Origin: Sporosarcina luteola
GTDB lineage: Bacteria; Bacillota; Bacilli; Bacillales_A; Planococcaceae
NCBI RefSeq assembly: GCF_023715535.1
Contig: NZ_JAMBOI010000004.1
Coordinates: forward strand, 186,001 to 250,000
DNA: 64,000 nucleotides
Direction: 5' to 3'
Shown here: positions 1 to 8,886 of the stretch, one piece after another
Position numbering within the stretch: the first letter of the stretch is position 1
Layout of the letters: each line of letters opens with the position of its first letter
Translations under genes and position numbers: made by a program
Notes under the pieces: generated by a model
Told to the model about the DNA's origin: nothing
The model's database searches: none
Seen by the model: only the letters and a program-made list of their open reading frames with translations

Positions 1-347
1 TCACTCCGCTGGAAACTGGCCTTGGCTTTGTCGTGAAGTTGAATAAGGAAGCCGATTTCATAGGTAAAGAAGTGCTTGCTGCACAAAAGGAGAATGGTGT
101 TCCAAGGAAGCTTGTCGGTCTTGAAATGATCGATAAAGGAATTCCGCGGACAGGCTATAAAGTTTTCATTGGCGACGAGGAAATCGGGGAAGTCACTACG
201 GGAACCCAATCGCCTACACTGAAAAAGAATATCGGATTCGCACTTCTTGCAACGGAGCATACAGCTGAAGGAACTGAAGTGGAAGTTGAAATCCGTGGCA
301 AACATCTGAAAGCGGTTTTAATTGCCACACCTTTCTACAAACGATAA
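1..347 (+). CDS. gcvT: Aminomethyltransferase, glycine cleavage T-protein (3' part)
   Basis: This is the C-terminal 114 residues of GcvT; the gene begins before the window, and its reading frame opens at base 3. GcvT releases ammonia from the aminomethyl-lipoyl arm of the H-protein and passes the methylene group to tetrahydrofolate. The visible part begins [15 protein letters not shown], the typical start of the C-terminal barrel domain, and runs through DFIGKE and [17 protein letters not shown] to the stop. It is followed after 25 bases by gcvPA and gcvPB in the same direction, the usual gcvT-gcvPA-gcvPB operon of Bacillales. Any glycine riboswitch would lie upstream of the window and cannot be seen. 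Confidence 0.95.
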   Translation, partial: TPLETGLGFVVKLNKEADFIGKEVLAAQKENGVPRKLVGLEMIDKGIPRTGYKVFIGDEEIGEVTTGTQSPTLKKNIGFALLATEHTAEGTEVEVEIRGKHLKAVLIATPFYKR

Positions 348-372
348 ATGGATGAAAAGGGGACATGTTGAT

Positions 373-1719
373 ATGAAGCATCGTTATATTCCTATGACGG
401 AGACGGATCGCGAAGAAATGCTATCAGCAATCGGGATTGCGACAGTTGATGAGCTATTTGAAGATATTCCGGAGAAAGTCCGTTTTAAAGGTGAATTGAA
501 TATTAAACCAGCGAAAGCGGAGTCCGCATTGACGAAGGAGCTTGCACAACTTGCAGCGAAAAACGCGGATGCTCGCACCTATGCATCTTTCTTAGGAGCA
601 GGTGTGTATGATCATTACAAACCGATCATCGTTGACCATGTCATTTCGCGCTCCGAATTCTATACAGCCTATACACCTTATCAACCAGAAATCTCTCAAG
701 GAGAATTGCAAGCCATTTTTGAATTCCAAACGATGATCTGTGAATTGACGGGCATGGACATTGCCAACTCATCGATGTATGACGGCGGCACATCTCTTGC
801 TGAAGCTGGGACGATGGCGGCAGGACATACACGCCGCAAGAAAATCCTCGTTTCCGAAACGGTTCATCCTGAAGCGCGGGACGTAGTGACATCTTACGCG
901 GCAGGTCAATTTATCGATGTTGTAACAATTCCTCATAAAGATGGTGTGACGGATTTGGCATTGCTCGAGGAGTTGCTCGATGATAAAACTGCAGCAGTTC
1001 TTGTCCAGTATCCGAACTTCTTCGGCCAAGTGGAAGACATCCAAAAAATTGGAGACATCACTCATGAAAAAGGCGGACTGTTAGTCGTATCGGCGAATCC
1101 GCTAGCACTCGGTGTATTGACGCCTCCAGGAAAATTAGGCGCGGATATTACAGTAGGTGATGCACAGCCGTTCGGCATTTCCGAACAGTTCGGCGGCCCG
1201 CATTGCGGATACTTTGCAACTACGAAAAAGTTGATGAGGAAAATGCCAGGAAGATTGGTAGGGGAAACTACTGACAGCGAAGGCAGACGCGGATACGTAT
1301 TGACGCTTCAAGCACGGGAACAACATATCCGACGCGACAAGGCGACATCCAATATTTGTTCGAACCAAGCACTGAATGCCCTTGCAGCTTCGGTTGCGAT
1401 GACAGCCTTAGGAAAAGCGGGTACAAAGGAAATTGCATACCAAAACATAGCGAAAACCGCATATGCGAAAAGTGCTTTTGAGAAGGCTGGATTCGAAGTG
1501 AAATATGGCGGACACCATTTCAATGAAATTGTCGTGGTACTTAAGAAACCGGTCAAAGAAGTGAATGCGAAGCTTCTTGAAAAAGGAATCATCGGCGGAT
1601 ATGATCTTGGATTGACGTATCCAGAGCTTTCCAACCATGTTTTGATTGCCGTTACGGAACAACGTACGAAAGAAGAAATCGATGCACTTGTGCAGGAAAT
1701 GGAGGCCCTTCATGCATAA
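373..1719 (+). CDS. gcvPA: Glycine dehydrogenase (decarboxylating) subunit 1
   Basis: GcvPA is the first half of the split P-protein, which decarboxylates glycine and loads the aminomethyl group onto the lipoyl H-protein. At 448 residues it has the usual length of the Bacillus subunit. Start ATG 373 ([10 protein letters not shown]) was chosen because it follows an AAAAGGGGA ribosome site; the frame is open further upstream but that extension overlaps gcvT. The family segments [14 protein letters not shown] and [14 protein letters not shown] are present. The PLP lysine is not here but in GcvPB, as known for the two-subunit form. The stop overlaps the gcvPB start by 8 bases, so translation is likely coupled. 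Confidence 0.95.
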   Translation: MKHRYIPMTETDREEMLSAIGIATVDELFEDIPEKVRFKGELNIKPAKAESALTKELAQLAAKNADARTYASFLGAGVYDHYKPIIVDHVISRSEFYTAYTPYQPEISQGELQAIFEFQTMICELTGMDIANSSMYDGGTSLAEAGTMAAGHTRRKKILVSETVHPEARDVVTSYAAGQFIDVVTIPHKDGVTDLALLEELLDDKTAAVLVQYPNFFGQVEDIQKIGDITHEKGGLLVVSANPLALGVLTPPGKLGADITVGDAQPFGISEQFGGPHCGYFATTKKLMRKMPGRLVGETTDSEGRRGYVLTLQAREQHIRRDKATSNICSNQALNALAASVAMTALGKAGTKEIAYQNIAKTAYAKSAFEKAGFEVKYGGHHFNEIVVVLKKPVKEVNAKLLEKGIIGGYDLGLTYPELSNHVLIAVTEQRTKEEIDALVQEMEALHA

Positions 1720-3190
1720 AGACAACCAACCGCTCATTTTTGAAATTACAAAAGCAGGCCGGATCGGTTATAGCTTGCCTGAGCTTGATGTTCCTGAAAT
1801 TGATCTTTCAAGCCATTTTCCGGAAGGTCTTCTCAGAAAGGAATCACCTGAACTTCCAGAAGTTTCAGAGCTTGATATTATGCGTCATTATACAGCATTA
1901 TCCAATCGTAACCACGGAGTCGACACCGGATTCTATCCACTTGGATCTTGTACGATGAAGTATAATCCGAAAATCAATGAGGCAGTTGCAAGATTCCCTG
2001 GTTTTGCGAACATCCATCCGCTGCAGGATGAATCAACTGTCCAAGGTGCAATGGAAATGATGTTTGACCTACAGGAACACCTTGAAGAAATTACTGGAAT
2101 GGATGAAGTGACACTTCAACCAGCTGCAGGTGCACATGGGGAATGGACTGCGCTCATGATGATTCGTGCATTCCATGAAGCGAACGGGGAATCTCACCGT
2201 ACGAAGGTACTTGTACCGGACTCCGCGCATGGTACAAACCCTGCTTCCGCTACAGTAGCCGGCTTTGATACAGTAACAGTCAAGTCAAATGAATTCGGTC
2301 TTGTCGATATCGATGATTTGAAATCGAAGGTCGGCTCGGATACGGCGGCCCTCATGCTGACAAATCCGAATACATTAGGTCTTTTTGAAGAAGATATTCT
2401 TCAAATGGCTGAAATTGTACATGGCGTAGGTGGTAAATTGTACTATGATGGCGCAAACTTGAACGCTGTCATGGCTAAGGCGCGTCCTGGAGACATGGGC
2501 TTCGATGCGGTCCACTTGAATTTGCATAAGACATTTACAGGTCCTCACGGCGGCGGCGGCCCAGGTTCAGGCCCTGTCGGAGTAACGAAGGAATTGGCTC
2601 CGTTCCTGCCAAAGCCGATTCTCATCAAAGAAAATGACCGATATACATTCCAATATGACGTTCCCCAATCAATCGGGCGCGTTAAACCTTTCTATGGCAA
2701 CTTCGGCATCTATTTGCGTGCGTACACATATATCCGCTCAATGGGTCCGGATGGCTTGAAAGCTGTCACGGAGAACGCGGTGTTGAATGCAAACTACATG
2801 ATGCGCAGACTCGAGCCTTATTTCGACCTGCCTTACACGCAGCACTGTAAACATGAGTTCGTATTATCAGGACGCCGTCAGAAGAAGTTGGGCGTACGAA
2901 CATTGGATATGGCGAAACGGTTGCTCGACTTCGGCTTCCATCCGCCGACAATCTACTTCCCGTTGAATGTTGAAGAGGCGATCATGATTGAGCCTACAGA
3001 AACGGAGTCGAAGGAGACGCTTGATTCCTTCATTGATACTATGATCCAAATTGCGAAAGAAGCAGAAGAGAATCCTGAAATCGTTCAGGAAGCGCCTCAT
3101 ACGACGGTTATCAATCGTCTAGATGAGACGAAAGCGGCTCGTCAACCGGTATTGAGGTATACAAAAGAAGAAGAGCTCGTGAAGGCATAA
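1712..3190 (+). CDS. gcvPB: Glycine dehydrogenase (decarboxylating) subunit 2
   Basis: GcvPB is the second, PLP-carrying half of the glycine cleavage P-protein, 492 residues. The PLP-binding lysine lies in [19 protein letters not shown] at about residue 273, and the glycine-rich loop that follows is intact. Start ATG 1712 is preceded by GGAGG at 1701-1705 and overlaps the end of gcvPA by 8 bases. A hairpin with a short T-run follows the stop, so this is probably the last gene of the gcv operon. Confidence 0.95.
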   Translation: MHKDNQPLIFEITKAGRIGYSLPELDVPEIDLSSHFPEGLLRKESPELPEVSELDIMRHYTALSNRNHGVDTGFYPLGSCTMKYNPKINEAVARFPGFANIHPLQDESTVQGAMEMMFDLQEHLEEITGMDEVTLQPAAGAHGEWTALMMIRAFHEANGESHRTKVLVPDSAHGTNPASATVAGFDTVTVKSNEFGLVDIDDLKSKVGSDTAALMLTNPNTLGLFEEDILQMAEIVHGVGGKLYYDGANLNAVMAKARPGDMGFDAVHLNLHKTFTGPHGGGGPGSGPVGVTKELAPFLPKPILIKENDRYTFQYDVPQSIGRVKPFYGNFGIYLRAYTYIRSMGPDGLKAVTENAVLNANYMMRRLEPYFDLPYTQHCKHEFVLSGRRQKKLGVRTLDMAKRLLDFGFHPPTIYFPLNVEEAIMIEPTETESKETLDSFIDTMIQIAKEAEENPEIVQEAPHTTVINRLDETKAARQPVLRYTKEEELVKA

Positions 3191-3203
3191 TAGGCATAAA
3201 GAA

Positions 3204-3240
3204 AGGAGAGGCCCGAATATAGGGTCTCTCCTCTATTTTA
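3204..3240. terminator. Hairpin terminator between gcvPB and the rhodanese gene
   Basis: An 11-bp inverted repeat (AGGAGAGGCCC at 3204-3214 with GGGTCTCTCCT at 3222-3232, one wobble pair) is followed by CTATTTTA. It lies between two converging genes and could end transcription from both sides. Confidence 0.7.
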
Positions 3241-3615
3241 TTTACTTTTCACTTTGCCTGTCCAAGTGCGGAATCCGCCTTGCAGCTGGTAGAGTTGGGT
3301 ATAGTCGCGCTTCTTCAAATACATGGCTGCCCGTGAACTTTTGCCGCCGTTTTGATCATAAAGATAGACAGGCTTGTCCGGACGGATTTCTTTAAAGCGC
3401 TGGCGGAACTGTGAATAAGGAATATTACGGGCGCCTAAAATATGACCCGCTTCATATTCTTTCGGTTCACGTACATCGATCAATTGAGCCTTTCGGTATC
3501 CTTCGATGAATTGCTCCTGTGTTAGGTTTGTAACTGCTTTTTTGACACGGAACATTGTAATGACAAAATACAAAATGATGGCGAGAACTACCGCCCCTAG
3601 AATAATATAATCCAC
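3238..3615 (-). CDS. yqhL: Membrane-anchored rhodanese-like protein without the catalytic cysteine
   Basis: A protein of 125 residues with one N-terminal membrane segment (about residues 3-23) and a single rhodanese domain (LIDVREPKEYEAGHILGARNIPYS, then GGFRTWTGK). Active rhodaneses carry a cysteine at the start of the active loop, typically as YC-R-G. Here the loop reads YLYDQNGGKSSRAA, with Asp in place of Cys, so sulfur transfer is unlikely and a binding or structural role is more plausible. The start is GTG with a GAAAGGGG site upstream. Its position next to lipM matches B. subtilis yqhL; that assignment rests on gene order and domain type. Confidence 0.8.
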   Translation of the reverse strand: MDYIILGAVVLAIILYFVITMFRVKKAVTNLTQEQFIEGYRKAQLIDVREPKEYEAGHILGARNIPYSQFRQRFKEIRPDKPVYLYDQNGGKSSRAAMYLKKRDYTQLYQLQGGFRTWTGKVKSK

Positions 3616-3721
3616 AACCGATTTTCCCCTTTCTTTCTATAGTTCCATTATAAAGAATGAGTAGCACTTGTTCAATGGGAATGATAAAATGATAAGCATT
3701 GTGGGTAAGGGGGGTAATGAT

Positions 3722-4558
3722 TTGGGGAAGACGGTCTGGCATTTTATCAATTCAGGAAAATGTTCTCCATCATACAATATGGCGCTGGATGAAGCGTTGT
3801 TGGAATGGCATAGCAGGGGAGAGATCGGTCCTGTGCTGCGGTTTTATGAATGGGAGCCGGCAACGTTGTCAATCGGCTATTTCCAAAGTGTTGTAAAGGA
3901 AATCAACATGGATGCGGTCGAGAAACACGGACTCGGATTCGTACGTCGGCCAACCGGCGGAAGAGGCGTCCTGCACGAGCATGAACTTACATATAGCGTT
4001 ATCGTAACAGAAGACTACCCTGGTATGCCTGAAAGTGTTACAGAGGCGTATCGCGTCATTTCCGGCGGTCTATTAGAGGGCTTTCGGAACCTAGGATTGC
4101 ATGCCGAGTTTTCATTGCCGGCCTCTAAGGAGCAAAGCGATAACCTGAAAAAGCCGAAAAGCGCTGTTTGTTTCGATGCTCCAAGCTGGTATGAACTCGT
4201 CGTCGAAGGAAAAAAGGTAGCAGGAAGCGCCCAAACCCGGCAGAAGGGTGTAATTTTACAGCATGGAGCGATACTATTAGGTTTGGATGAGAATAAACTT
4301 GTGTCGTTATTCAAGTTCCCATCCGAAGAAAGTCGTAAGCGAATGCTCGAAAGCCTGCCGGAAAAAGCGGTTGCCATCGATCGATTGACTGATCGCGATA
4401 TCTCTGTGGAAGAATGTGTCAGAGCTTTTGGGAAAGGCTTTGAAACAGCATTGGATATCGTTCTTCAACCGATGGAACTTACGGAAGAGCAACTCCTTTA
4501 TATCGAAGAAGTTGAAAAAAGGAAATATGCGAACAAAGACTGGAACTTTAAAAAATAA
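3722..4558 (+). CDS. lipM: Octanoyl-[acyl carrier protein]:protein N-octanoyltransferase
   Basis: LipM moves octanoyl from acyl carrier protein to the H-protein GcvH, the first step of lipoate assembly. The protein has 278 residues, the same as B. subtilis Lip[20 protein letters not shown] and [19 protein letters not shown] are typical of the biotin/lipoate ligase fold, and the expected catalytic cysteine is residue 150 (in AVCFDAPS). Start TTG 3722 was chosen because AAGGGGGG lies just upstream and the alignment to LipM begins there; an earlier ATG in frame at 3668 would add 18 unsupported residues. It lies close to the glycine cleavage genes, whose H-protein is its substrate. Confidence 0.95.
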   Translation: MGKTVWHFINSGKCSPSYNMALDEALLEWHSRGEIGPVLRFYEWEPATLSIGYFQSVVKEINMDAVEKHGLGFVRRPTGGRGVLHEHELTYSVIVTEDYPGMPESVTEAYRVISGGLLEGFRNLGLHAEFSLPASKEQSDNLKKPKSAVCFDAPSWYELVVEGKKVAGSAQTRQKGVILQHGAILLGLDENKLVSLFKFPSEESRKRMLESLPEKAVAIDRLTDRDISVEECVRAFGKGFETALDIVLQPMELTEEQLLYIEEVEKRKYANKDWNFKK

Positions 4559-4635
4559 GACTGGAACTTTTGGATTATTTTTTGCGGTGAAACGCATAAT
4601 ATCAACTTCAGATTTTTCGGTTCTAAATCTTATCA

Positions 4636-4664
4636 TTGCGACAGGTTTCAATATGTAGTAGATT
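4636..4664 (+). promoter_or_regulatory. Probable sigma-A promoter of nrdJ
   Basis: TTGCGA at 4636-4641 and TAGATT at 4659-4664 are separated by 17 bases and lie about 60 bases before the nrdJ start. The match is moderate. Confidence 0.45.
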
Positions 4665-4677
4665 AGGGAAGAGAAAT

Positions 4678-4695
4678 AACACAACATGTTGTGTT
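4678..4695. promoter_or_regulatory. Perfect palindrome upstream of nrdJ, candidate NrdR box
   Basis: AACACAACATGTTGTGTT is a perfect 18-base palindrome located just after the putative -10 box. Its core, ACAC-N8-GTGT with an AT-rich middle, has the form of NrdR boxes, the operators of the repressor of ribonucleotide reductase genes. A weaker similar half (9 of 16 matches) begins at 4646, 33 bases upstream, near the three-turn spacing usual for paired NrdR boxes. Assignment to NrdR is inference from form and position. Confidence 0.55.
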
Positions 4696-4726
4696 GATAA
4701 AAATAAACCAGAGGGAGGATGCGTTA

Positions 4727-5548
4727 ATGGTAATTGTTTCAAAGCATCAGGAACCAATTCTGGACAAGGCACGGTTGAATGCGGATATTGCAGGATTCCC
4801 GCAAGTGCATCCAATTACAGAAGACATGAAAATCGAACACAGCGGTGTATCCCGTCTTGTCATGATCGATCGTTATTCTTTCAAGGATACCGAAAAGAAA
4901 ACGCTGAAGGTCGGCGATTTCGTCGTATTGACTGTAAAGGAAGATCCGAAGTTTCCAGCAAGGGGACTTGGGTTCATCACAGCGCTTGATGAGAAGAATG
5001 GAAAAGCGGATATTTGGATTGAAAAGGAATACCGCACTGCAATCGACAATCCCGAAAATCAGGAAACAGGCATAATAACAAGACCAATTGAAGTCATCGA
5101 AAAGCCGCTTGAAGTATTCTACGAGCAGATTGCAAAACGGAATGCGACAGGGCTCGCATCTGTCGAAAAGACGGAAGAGCGGCGCAAGGAGTCGTTCGAT
5201 CAGTTCTATGGACAACTCTCCAAATTGAACTTCATTCCCGCGGGGCGTGTATTATACGGGGCTGGATCTGACACTGAAGTGACATTCTTCAACTGTTACG
5301 TCATGCCGTTCGTGGCGGATTCCCGTGAAGGCATCTCAGATCACCGTAAACAGGTGATGGAAATCATGAGCCGTGGCGGCGGGGTCGGAACGAACGGTTC
5401 CACACTACGACCACGCAATACATTAGCACGAGGAGTCAACGGTAAATCATCCGGGTCAGTATCGTGGCTCGATGACATTGCAAAATTGACACATCTTGTC
5501 GAACAAGGCGGCTCCAGACGCGGAGCTCAGATGATTATGTTGGCGGAT
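4727..5548 (+). CDS. nrdJ: Adenosylcobalamin-dependent (class II) ribonucleotide reductase, exon 1
   Basis: NrdJ reduces ribonucleotides to deoxyribonucleotides using adenosylcobalamin to make the thiyl radical. This exon codes for residues 1-274 and contains FFNCYVMPFVADSREGISDH and GGSRRGAQMIMLAD. Start ATG 4727 follows GAGGGAGG at 4711-4718; a GTG at 4691 lies inside the palindromic operator and is rejected. The frame meets a stop at 5549 exactly where group I intron 1 begins. Joined exons (4727-5548, 5885-6505, 7559-8677) give one continuous protein of 853 residues, the normal length for this enzyme, so the gene is likely functional after RNA splicing. Confidence 0.93.
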
Positions 5549-5884
5549 TAAAGACAATGCTAGTCCGCGTCGTCCAGACAATGGACGACTAGAAAATCGG
5601 GTGAATTGCGAAGAACTCCTTAGAGGCCATTAAGCTACAACGTGATCGGAAACGATGAGCGTGAATGCTGAAAAATTAATGGCATTGGACAATCCGCAGC
5701 CAAGCACCGTTTAAGGTGAAGGTTCAACGACTATCGAAAGCATTGAAAGTGAATGCAAGTAGAGTAGGGAAGATACAGTTCTTTCCGAAGCGCCCGACCC
5801 CTAACAGATAATGCTGAGGGTGATGATATAGTCTACTCCGTCTGCTTCTTGCAGAGAAATATCCTGAAAAGGACGGTATTTAGG
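5549..5884 (+). ncRNA. Group I self-splicing intron 1 in nrdJ (no ORF)
   Basis: A 336-base intron between Asp274 and Trp275, phase 0. The exon ends in GCGGAT (5543-5548), which pairs with GTCCGC at 5563-5568 to form P1, closing with the required U-G pair at the splice site. The intron ends in G (5884). The first bases of the 3' exon, TGGCAT, pair with ATGCTA (5557-5562) as P10. Core segments are recognisable: P near 5604-5619 (AATTGCGAAGAACTCC), Q near 5691-5701 (AATCCGCAGCC), R near 5721-5736 (GGTTCAACGACTATCG), S near 5824-5833. P7 forms from GACTAT (5729-5734) with ATAGTC (5828-5833). It resembles group IA introns of phage genes. No endonuclease is encoded. Confidence 0.92.
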
Positions 5885-6505
5885 TGGCATCCTGACATTT
5901 GCGAATTCATCATTTCGAAAATGCAGAATCCGAGGATTCTCCGTTATCTTCTAGAACATACAGAAGACGAAATGATTAAGAAGCTCGCAAATGAAAAACT
6001 GAAATTCAAACCGCTTACGGCGCAAGAGGAAGCGATGTACCAAGGAATCCTCAACTATCGTACAATCCCTGGAATGGGCGGTTTCAACGAAGCAATATTG
6101 AAAGACGCTGAAACGAAATTACGCGATGGAGGAACTTATTCCGTACACAATCCGGAATTCCTGACAGGCGCTAACATCTCAGTCACATTGACAGATGATT
6201 TCATGAAAGCCGTAGAACAAGATGCTGATTATGAACTCCGTTTCCCAGCAGTTGAAAAATACTCTGCTGAAGAGATGGCGGCTTATAATGAGGAGTGGCA
6301 TAAGGTCGGAGACGTCCGTGAATGGGAGCGCCTAGGATATGAAGTCCGTGTATACAGGACAATCAAAGCGCGTGCACTATGGGATCTCATTAACATTTGT
6401 GCCACGTACTCCGCAGAACCAGGCATTTTCTTTATCGACAATGCGAATAACGAAACGAATGCAAAAGCATACGGCCAGCAAGTCGTAGCGACAAACCCGT
6501 GTGGT
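5885..6505 (+). CDS. nrdJ: Class II ribonucleotide reductase, exon 2
   Basis: The middle exon codes for residues 275-481 of NrdJ, beginning WHPDICEFIISKM and ending VVATNPCG. The catalytic barrel segment GGFNEAILK and the line FIDNANNETN are present. The last four codons are the first part of the NPCGE active-site motif, whose Asn, Cys and Glu take part in radical chemistry; the Glu is the first codon of exon 3. The apparent frame continues past 6505 to a stop at 6538, but the extra residues are intron sequence. There is no start codon of its own; it is translated only as part of the spliced message. Confidence 0.93.
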
Positions 6506-7558
6506 GGACTTCGCCTCACGTTAAAAATTGCGGGATGAAGCGGGGAAGCTGAGATGCCAATCCGAACCGAAGGCTGAAGGTAAAGCTTCAGTCAGGGGCA
6601 ACGCATACCTGGTGATCCTGTTTGATTAATAAAACAGACTATAATCCAGGCACGAGACCGCAACACTGCATTTCGCAGTGAAAATTTATGCTGAGCTGTT
6701 TGATTTTTCCATTTGATTTGCAGATTAAATATCTTGTAATTTCGAAAGGAGAAATCATATGCTTTCAAATAAAGTGTGGTTTTCCGATCAAGTAAAAAAA
6801 GGTAAAACTTTAACAGATGTCAGTGAGTATTTAAATGTTACTAAAAGGACTGTGTATAACTGGGAGAAAAAGCACGGCTTAAAACTAAAGCGCAATGCCA
6901 GAAGAGAAAGAACAAATTTCTTTAATGAAGATTTTTTTGTGGAAATAGACAACGAAGAAAAAGCCTATATTTTGGGTTTTGTTATGGCAGATGGTTGCAT
7001 TGGAAGTCATGGTAGGTCACTTGATATAAAGCTCCAAGCATCCGACATTGATATACTTTATAAAATAAATGCAGCAATGTGCAGCAGTGCCAAAATAACG
7101 GACCGGGCAAATGGAAAGTATAAAACAGTTAGTCTATGCAGCAAAAAAATGATTCTGGATTTAGAGAAGTACACTGTGACCAATAGTAAAAGTTCTACAT
7201 TACTGTTTCCGGTATTGGAAAATGTCGAACTTTACCGCCATTTTATCAGAGGGTTTTTTGATGGTGATGGTCATATTGGGTTTAGACAATGCGCCTTAGT
7301 TATTGGTAGTCCATCCTTTTTTGATTCATTTATGTCCTTTTTAAAACATAATTTCGACTTTACTCCTTGGCATGCCAATAAAGGCAATTACTTCCTTATA
7401 CAACTTTCCAGAAAAGATAGCTGGTTTATAAAATGGTTGTATAATGATTGCTCAATTTATCTTGATCGAAAATTTAAATCATACATCGATAATTGGAAAG
7501 CATACCAAAATGAAGGAACAGAACTGGAGGATAAAAAACCTTCAGGATAACAAAATTG
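6506..7558 (+). ncRNA. Group I intron 2 in nrdJ, carrying a homing endonuclease gene
   Basis: A 1053-base intron inserted between GGT (Gly) and GAA (Glu) of the NPCG|E active-site motif, phase 0. The exon end CGTGTGGT (6498-6505) pairs with GCCTCACG (6513-6520) as P1 with one U-U mismatch and the terminal U-G pair. GAA at the start of exon 3 can pair with TTC (6510-6512) as a short P10. The intron ends in G (7558). A core is visible before the endonuclease gene: AATTGCGGG near 6526, AATCCGAACC near 6559, and CCTGG (6608-6612) with CCAGG (6646-6650) as P7 enclosing a CTGTTT/AAACAG hairpin as P8. The exact subgroup cannot be settled by eye. Confidence 0.85.
6759..7550 (+). CDS. LAGLIDADG homing endonuclease with N-terminal helix-turn-helix
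   Basis: A protein of 263 residues encoded inside intron 2, free-standing with its own ribosome site (AAAGGAG just before ATG 6759). Residues about 14-35 (LTDVSEYLNVTKRTVYNWEK) form a helix-turn-helix. Two LAGLIDADG helices follow: ILGFVMADG near residue 70 and FIRGFFDGDG near residue 162, so it can fold as a monomer with both acidic residues present. Such enzymes cut the intronless allele at the exon junction and so spread the intron; some also help splicing. Base composition is richer in A and T than the flanking exons, fitting separate ancestry. It ends 8 bases before the intron end. Confidence 0.9.
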   Translation: MLSNKVWFSDQVKKGKTLTDVSEYLNVTKRTVYNWEKKHGLKLKRNARRERTNFFNEDFFVEIDNEEKAYILGFVMADGCIGSHGRSLDIKLQASDIDILYKINAAMCSSAKITDRANGKYKTVSLCSKKMILDLEKYTVTNSKSSTLLFPVLENVELYRHFIRGFFDGDGHIGFRQCALVIGSPSFFDSFMSFLKHNFDFTPWHANKGNYFLIQLSRKDSWFIKWLYNDCSIYLDRKFKSYIDNWKAYQNEGTELEDKKPSG

Positions 7559-8677
7559 GAACAACCACTAGCACCATATTCGGTTTGTAACCTTGCTGCT
7601 GTAAACCTTGCTGAATTCGCTGATAAAGAAACTAAAACTGTGAACTACGATAAATTGATAGAAACAGTCCGTGTCGGTGTCCGTATGCAGGATAACGTCA
7701 TCGATGCGACACCATATTTCCTAGAGGAAAATAAAGTACAAGCCCTCGGCGAACGTCGTGTAGGACTAGGAGTCATGGGACTTGCCGACCTTCTCATCTA
7801 TTGTGAAAAAGAATATGGCTCAGAAGAAGGCAACGAGCTTGTCGACAAAGTGTTCGAAACGATTGCGACAACGGCTTACCGCGAATCGATCGAGCTTGCG
7901 AAAGAAAAGGGAAGCTTCCCATTCCTTATCGGCAAAACTGACGAGGAGACAAAAATGCTTCGTGAAGCATTCATCAACACAGGTTTCATGAAGAAAATGC
8001 CGGAAGATATCCGTGAATCAATTCTCGAACACGGTATCAGAAACTCTCATTTATTGACAGTTGCGCCAACTGGATCCACTGGAACCATGGTTGGAGTTTC
8101 TACAGGCCTTGAACCATATTTCTCCTTCACGTATTACCGCAGCGGACGTCTCGGTAAATTCATCGAGGTAAAAGCGGGCATCGTAGAGGAATATTTACAA
8201 CGTAACCCGGAAGCTGATCCGGACAACCTTCCTGAATGGTTTATTTCGTCAATGAGCCTGGCACCGGAAGCGCATGCAGACGTTCAGTGCATCATCCAAC
8301 GCTGGATTGACAGCTCGATTTCTAAAACAGTAAACGCTCCACGCGGCTATACTGTCGAACAGGTGGAAAGCGTCTACGAGCGCCTCTATAAAGGCGGAGC
8401 GAAAGGCGGCACCGTGTATGTCGACGGCAGCCGTGACTCGCAAGTGCTTACGCTGAAAGCCGAAGAAAACGAAATGGACTCTGATTATGTGGAGGAAGTC
8501 GTTGAACAACGAAAAGTCGTACTCGTGAATACGATTCAGGACTTGCGTTCAACCAACGTCACAATCGGCTCTGAAGTCGGCGATACATGCCCTGTATGTA
8601 GACAAGGAACCGTCGAAGAAATGGGCGGCTGCAACACATGCACGAACTGTAATGCACAGTTGAAATGTGGTTTATAA
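7559..8677 (+). CDS. nrdJ: Class II ribonucleotide reductase, exon 3
   Basis: The C-terminal 372 residues of NrdJ, beginning with Glu of the NPCGE motif (EQPLAPYSVCNLAAVNLAEF). It includes the conserved TVAPTGSTGTMVGVSTGLEPYFSFTY, part of the phosphate-binding region. The tail has paired cysteines, CPVCRQGT and CNTCTNCNAQLKCG, which in this family are thought to relay electrons from thioredoxin to the active site. The TTG at 7556 looks like a start codon but is the last three bases of the intron. A strong terminator follows 34 bases after the stop, so nrdJ is a single-gene unit. Confidence 0.93.
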   Translation, partial: EQPLAPYSVCNLAAVNLAEFADKETKTVNYDKLIETVRVGVRMQDNVIDATPYFLEENKVQALGERRVGLGVMGLADLLIYCEKEYGSEEGNELVDKVFETIATTAYRESIELAKEKGSFPFLIGKTDEETKMLREAFINTGFMKKMPEDIRESILEHGIRNSHLLTVAPTGSTGTMVGVSTGLEPYFSFTYYRSGRLGKFIEVKAGIVEEYLQRNPEADPDNLPEWFISSMSLAPEAHADVQCIIQRWIDSSISKTVNAPRGYTVEQVESVYERLYKGGAKGGTVYVDGSRDSQVLTLKAEENEMDSDYVEEVVEQRKVVLVNTIQDLRSTNVTIGSEVGDTCPVCRQGTVEEMGGCNTCTNCNAQLKCGL

Positions 8678-8711
8678 TATAAAAACGAACTGTCCAATTA
8701 GTTAGCAACAT

Positions 8712-8755
8712 AAAACAGGTAAGGAAAAAAAGTTTTTCCTTACCTGTTTTTTCTA
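8712..8755 (+). terminator. Strong terminator of nrdJ
   Basis: An 18-bp perfect stem (8712-8729 with 8733-8750) with a 3-base loop is followed by TTCTATTT; the stem ends in a T-run. It is the clearest rho-independent terminator in the window. Confidence 0.9.
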
Positions 8756-8886
8756 TTTCCTTAATTTTTTAGAGTGATTGTTTGGAAGACTTGGTATAAT
8801 AAATAAAATAGTTACTTCATTCTTGTTCAATACCAGAATTTTTAAGAAGGACCAAATAAATTAATTTACTACGGAGGGGGTAATGT

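Noticed and set aside
641..1065. Minus-strand open frames within gcvPA
   Set aside because: They overlap a strongly conserved gene in another frame, have no ribosome sites and no motifs; the same holds for many antisense frames in the window.
4691..4726. GTG at 4691 as the start of nrdJ
   Set aside because: It lies inside the palindromic operator and has no ribosome site; ATG 4727 follows GAGGGAGG with good spacing and matches family length.
5549..7558. Inteins interrupting NrdJ
   Set aside because: Both interruptions contain in-frame stop codons and lack splice-junction Cys/Ser and His-Asn residues; RNA pairing at both junctions supports group I introns.
4727..8677. nrdJ as a pseudogene broken by stop codons
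   Set aside because: Removing two intervals with proper group I ends restores a full-length enzyme with all motifs, so decay is the less likely reading.
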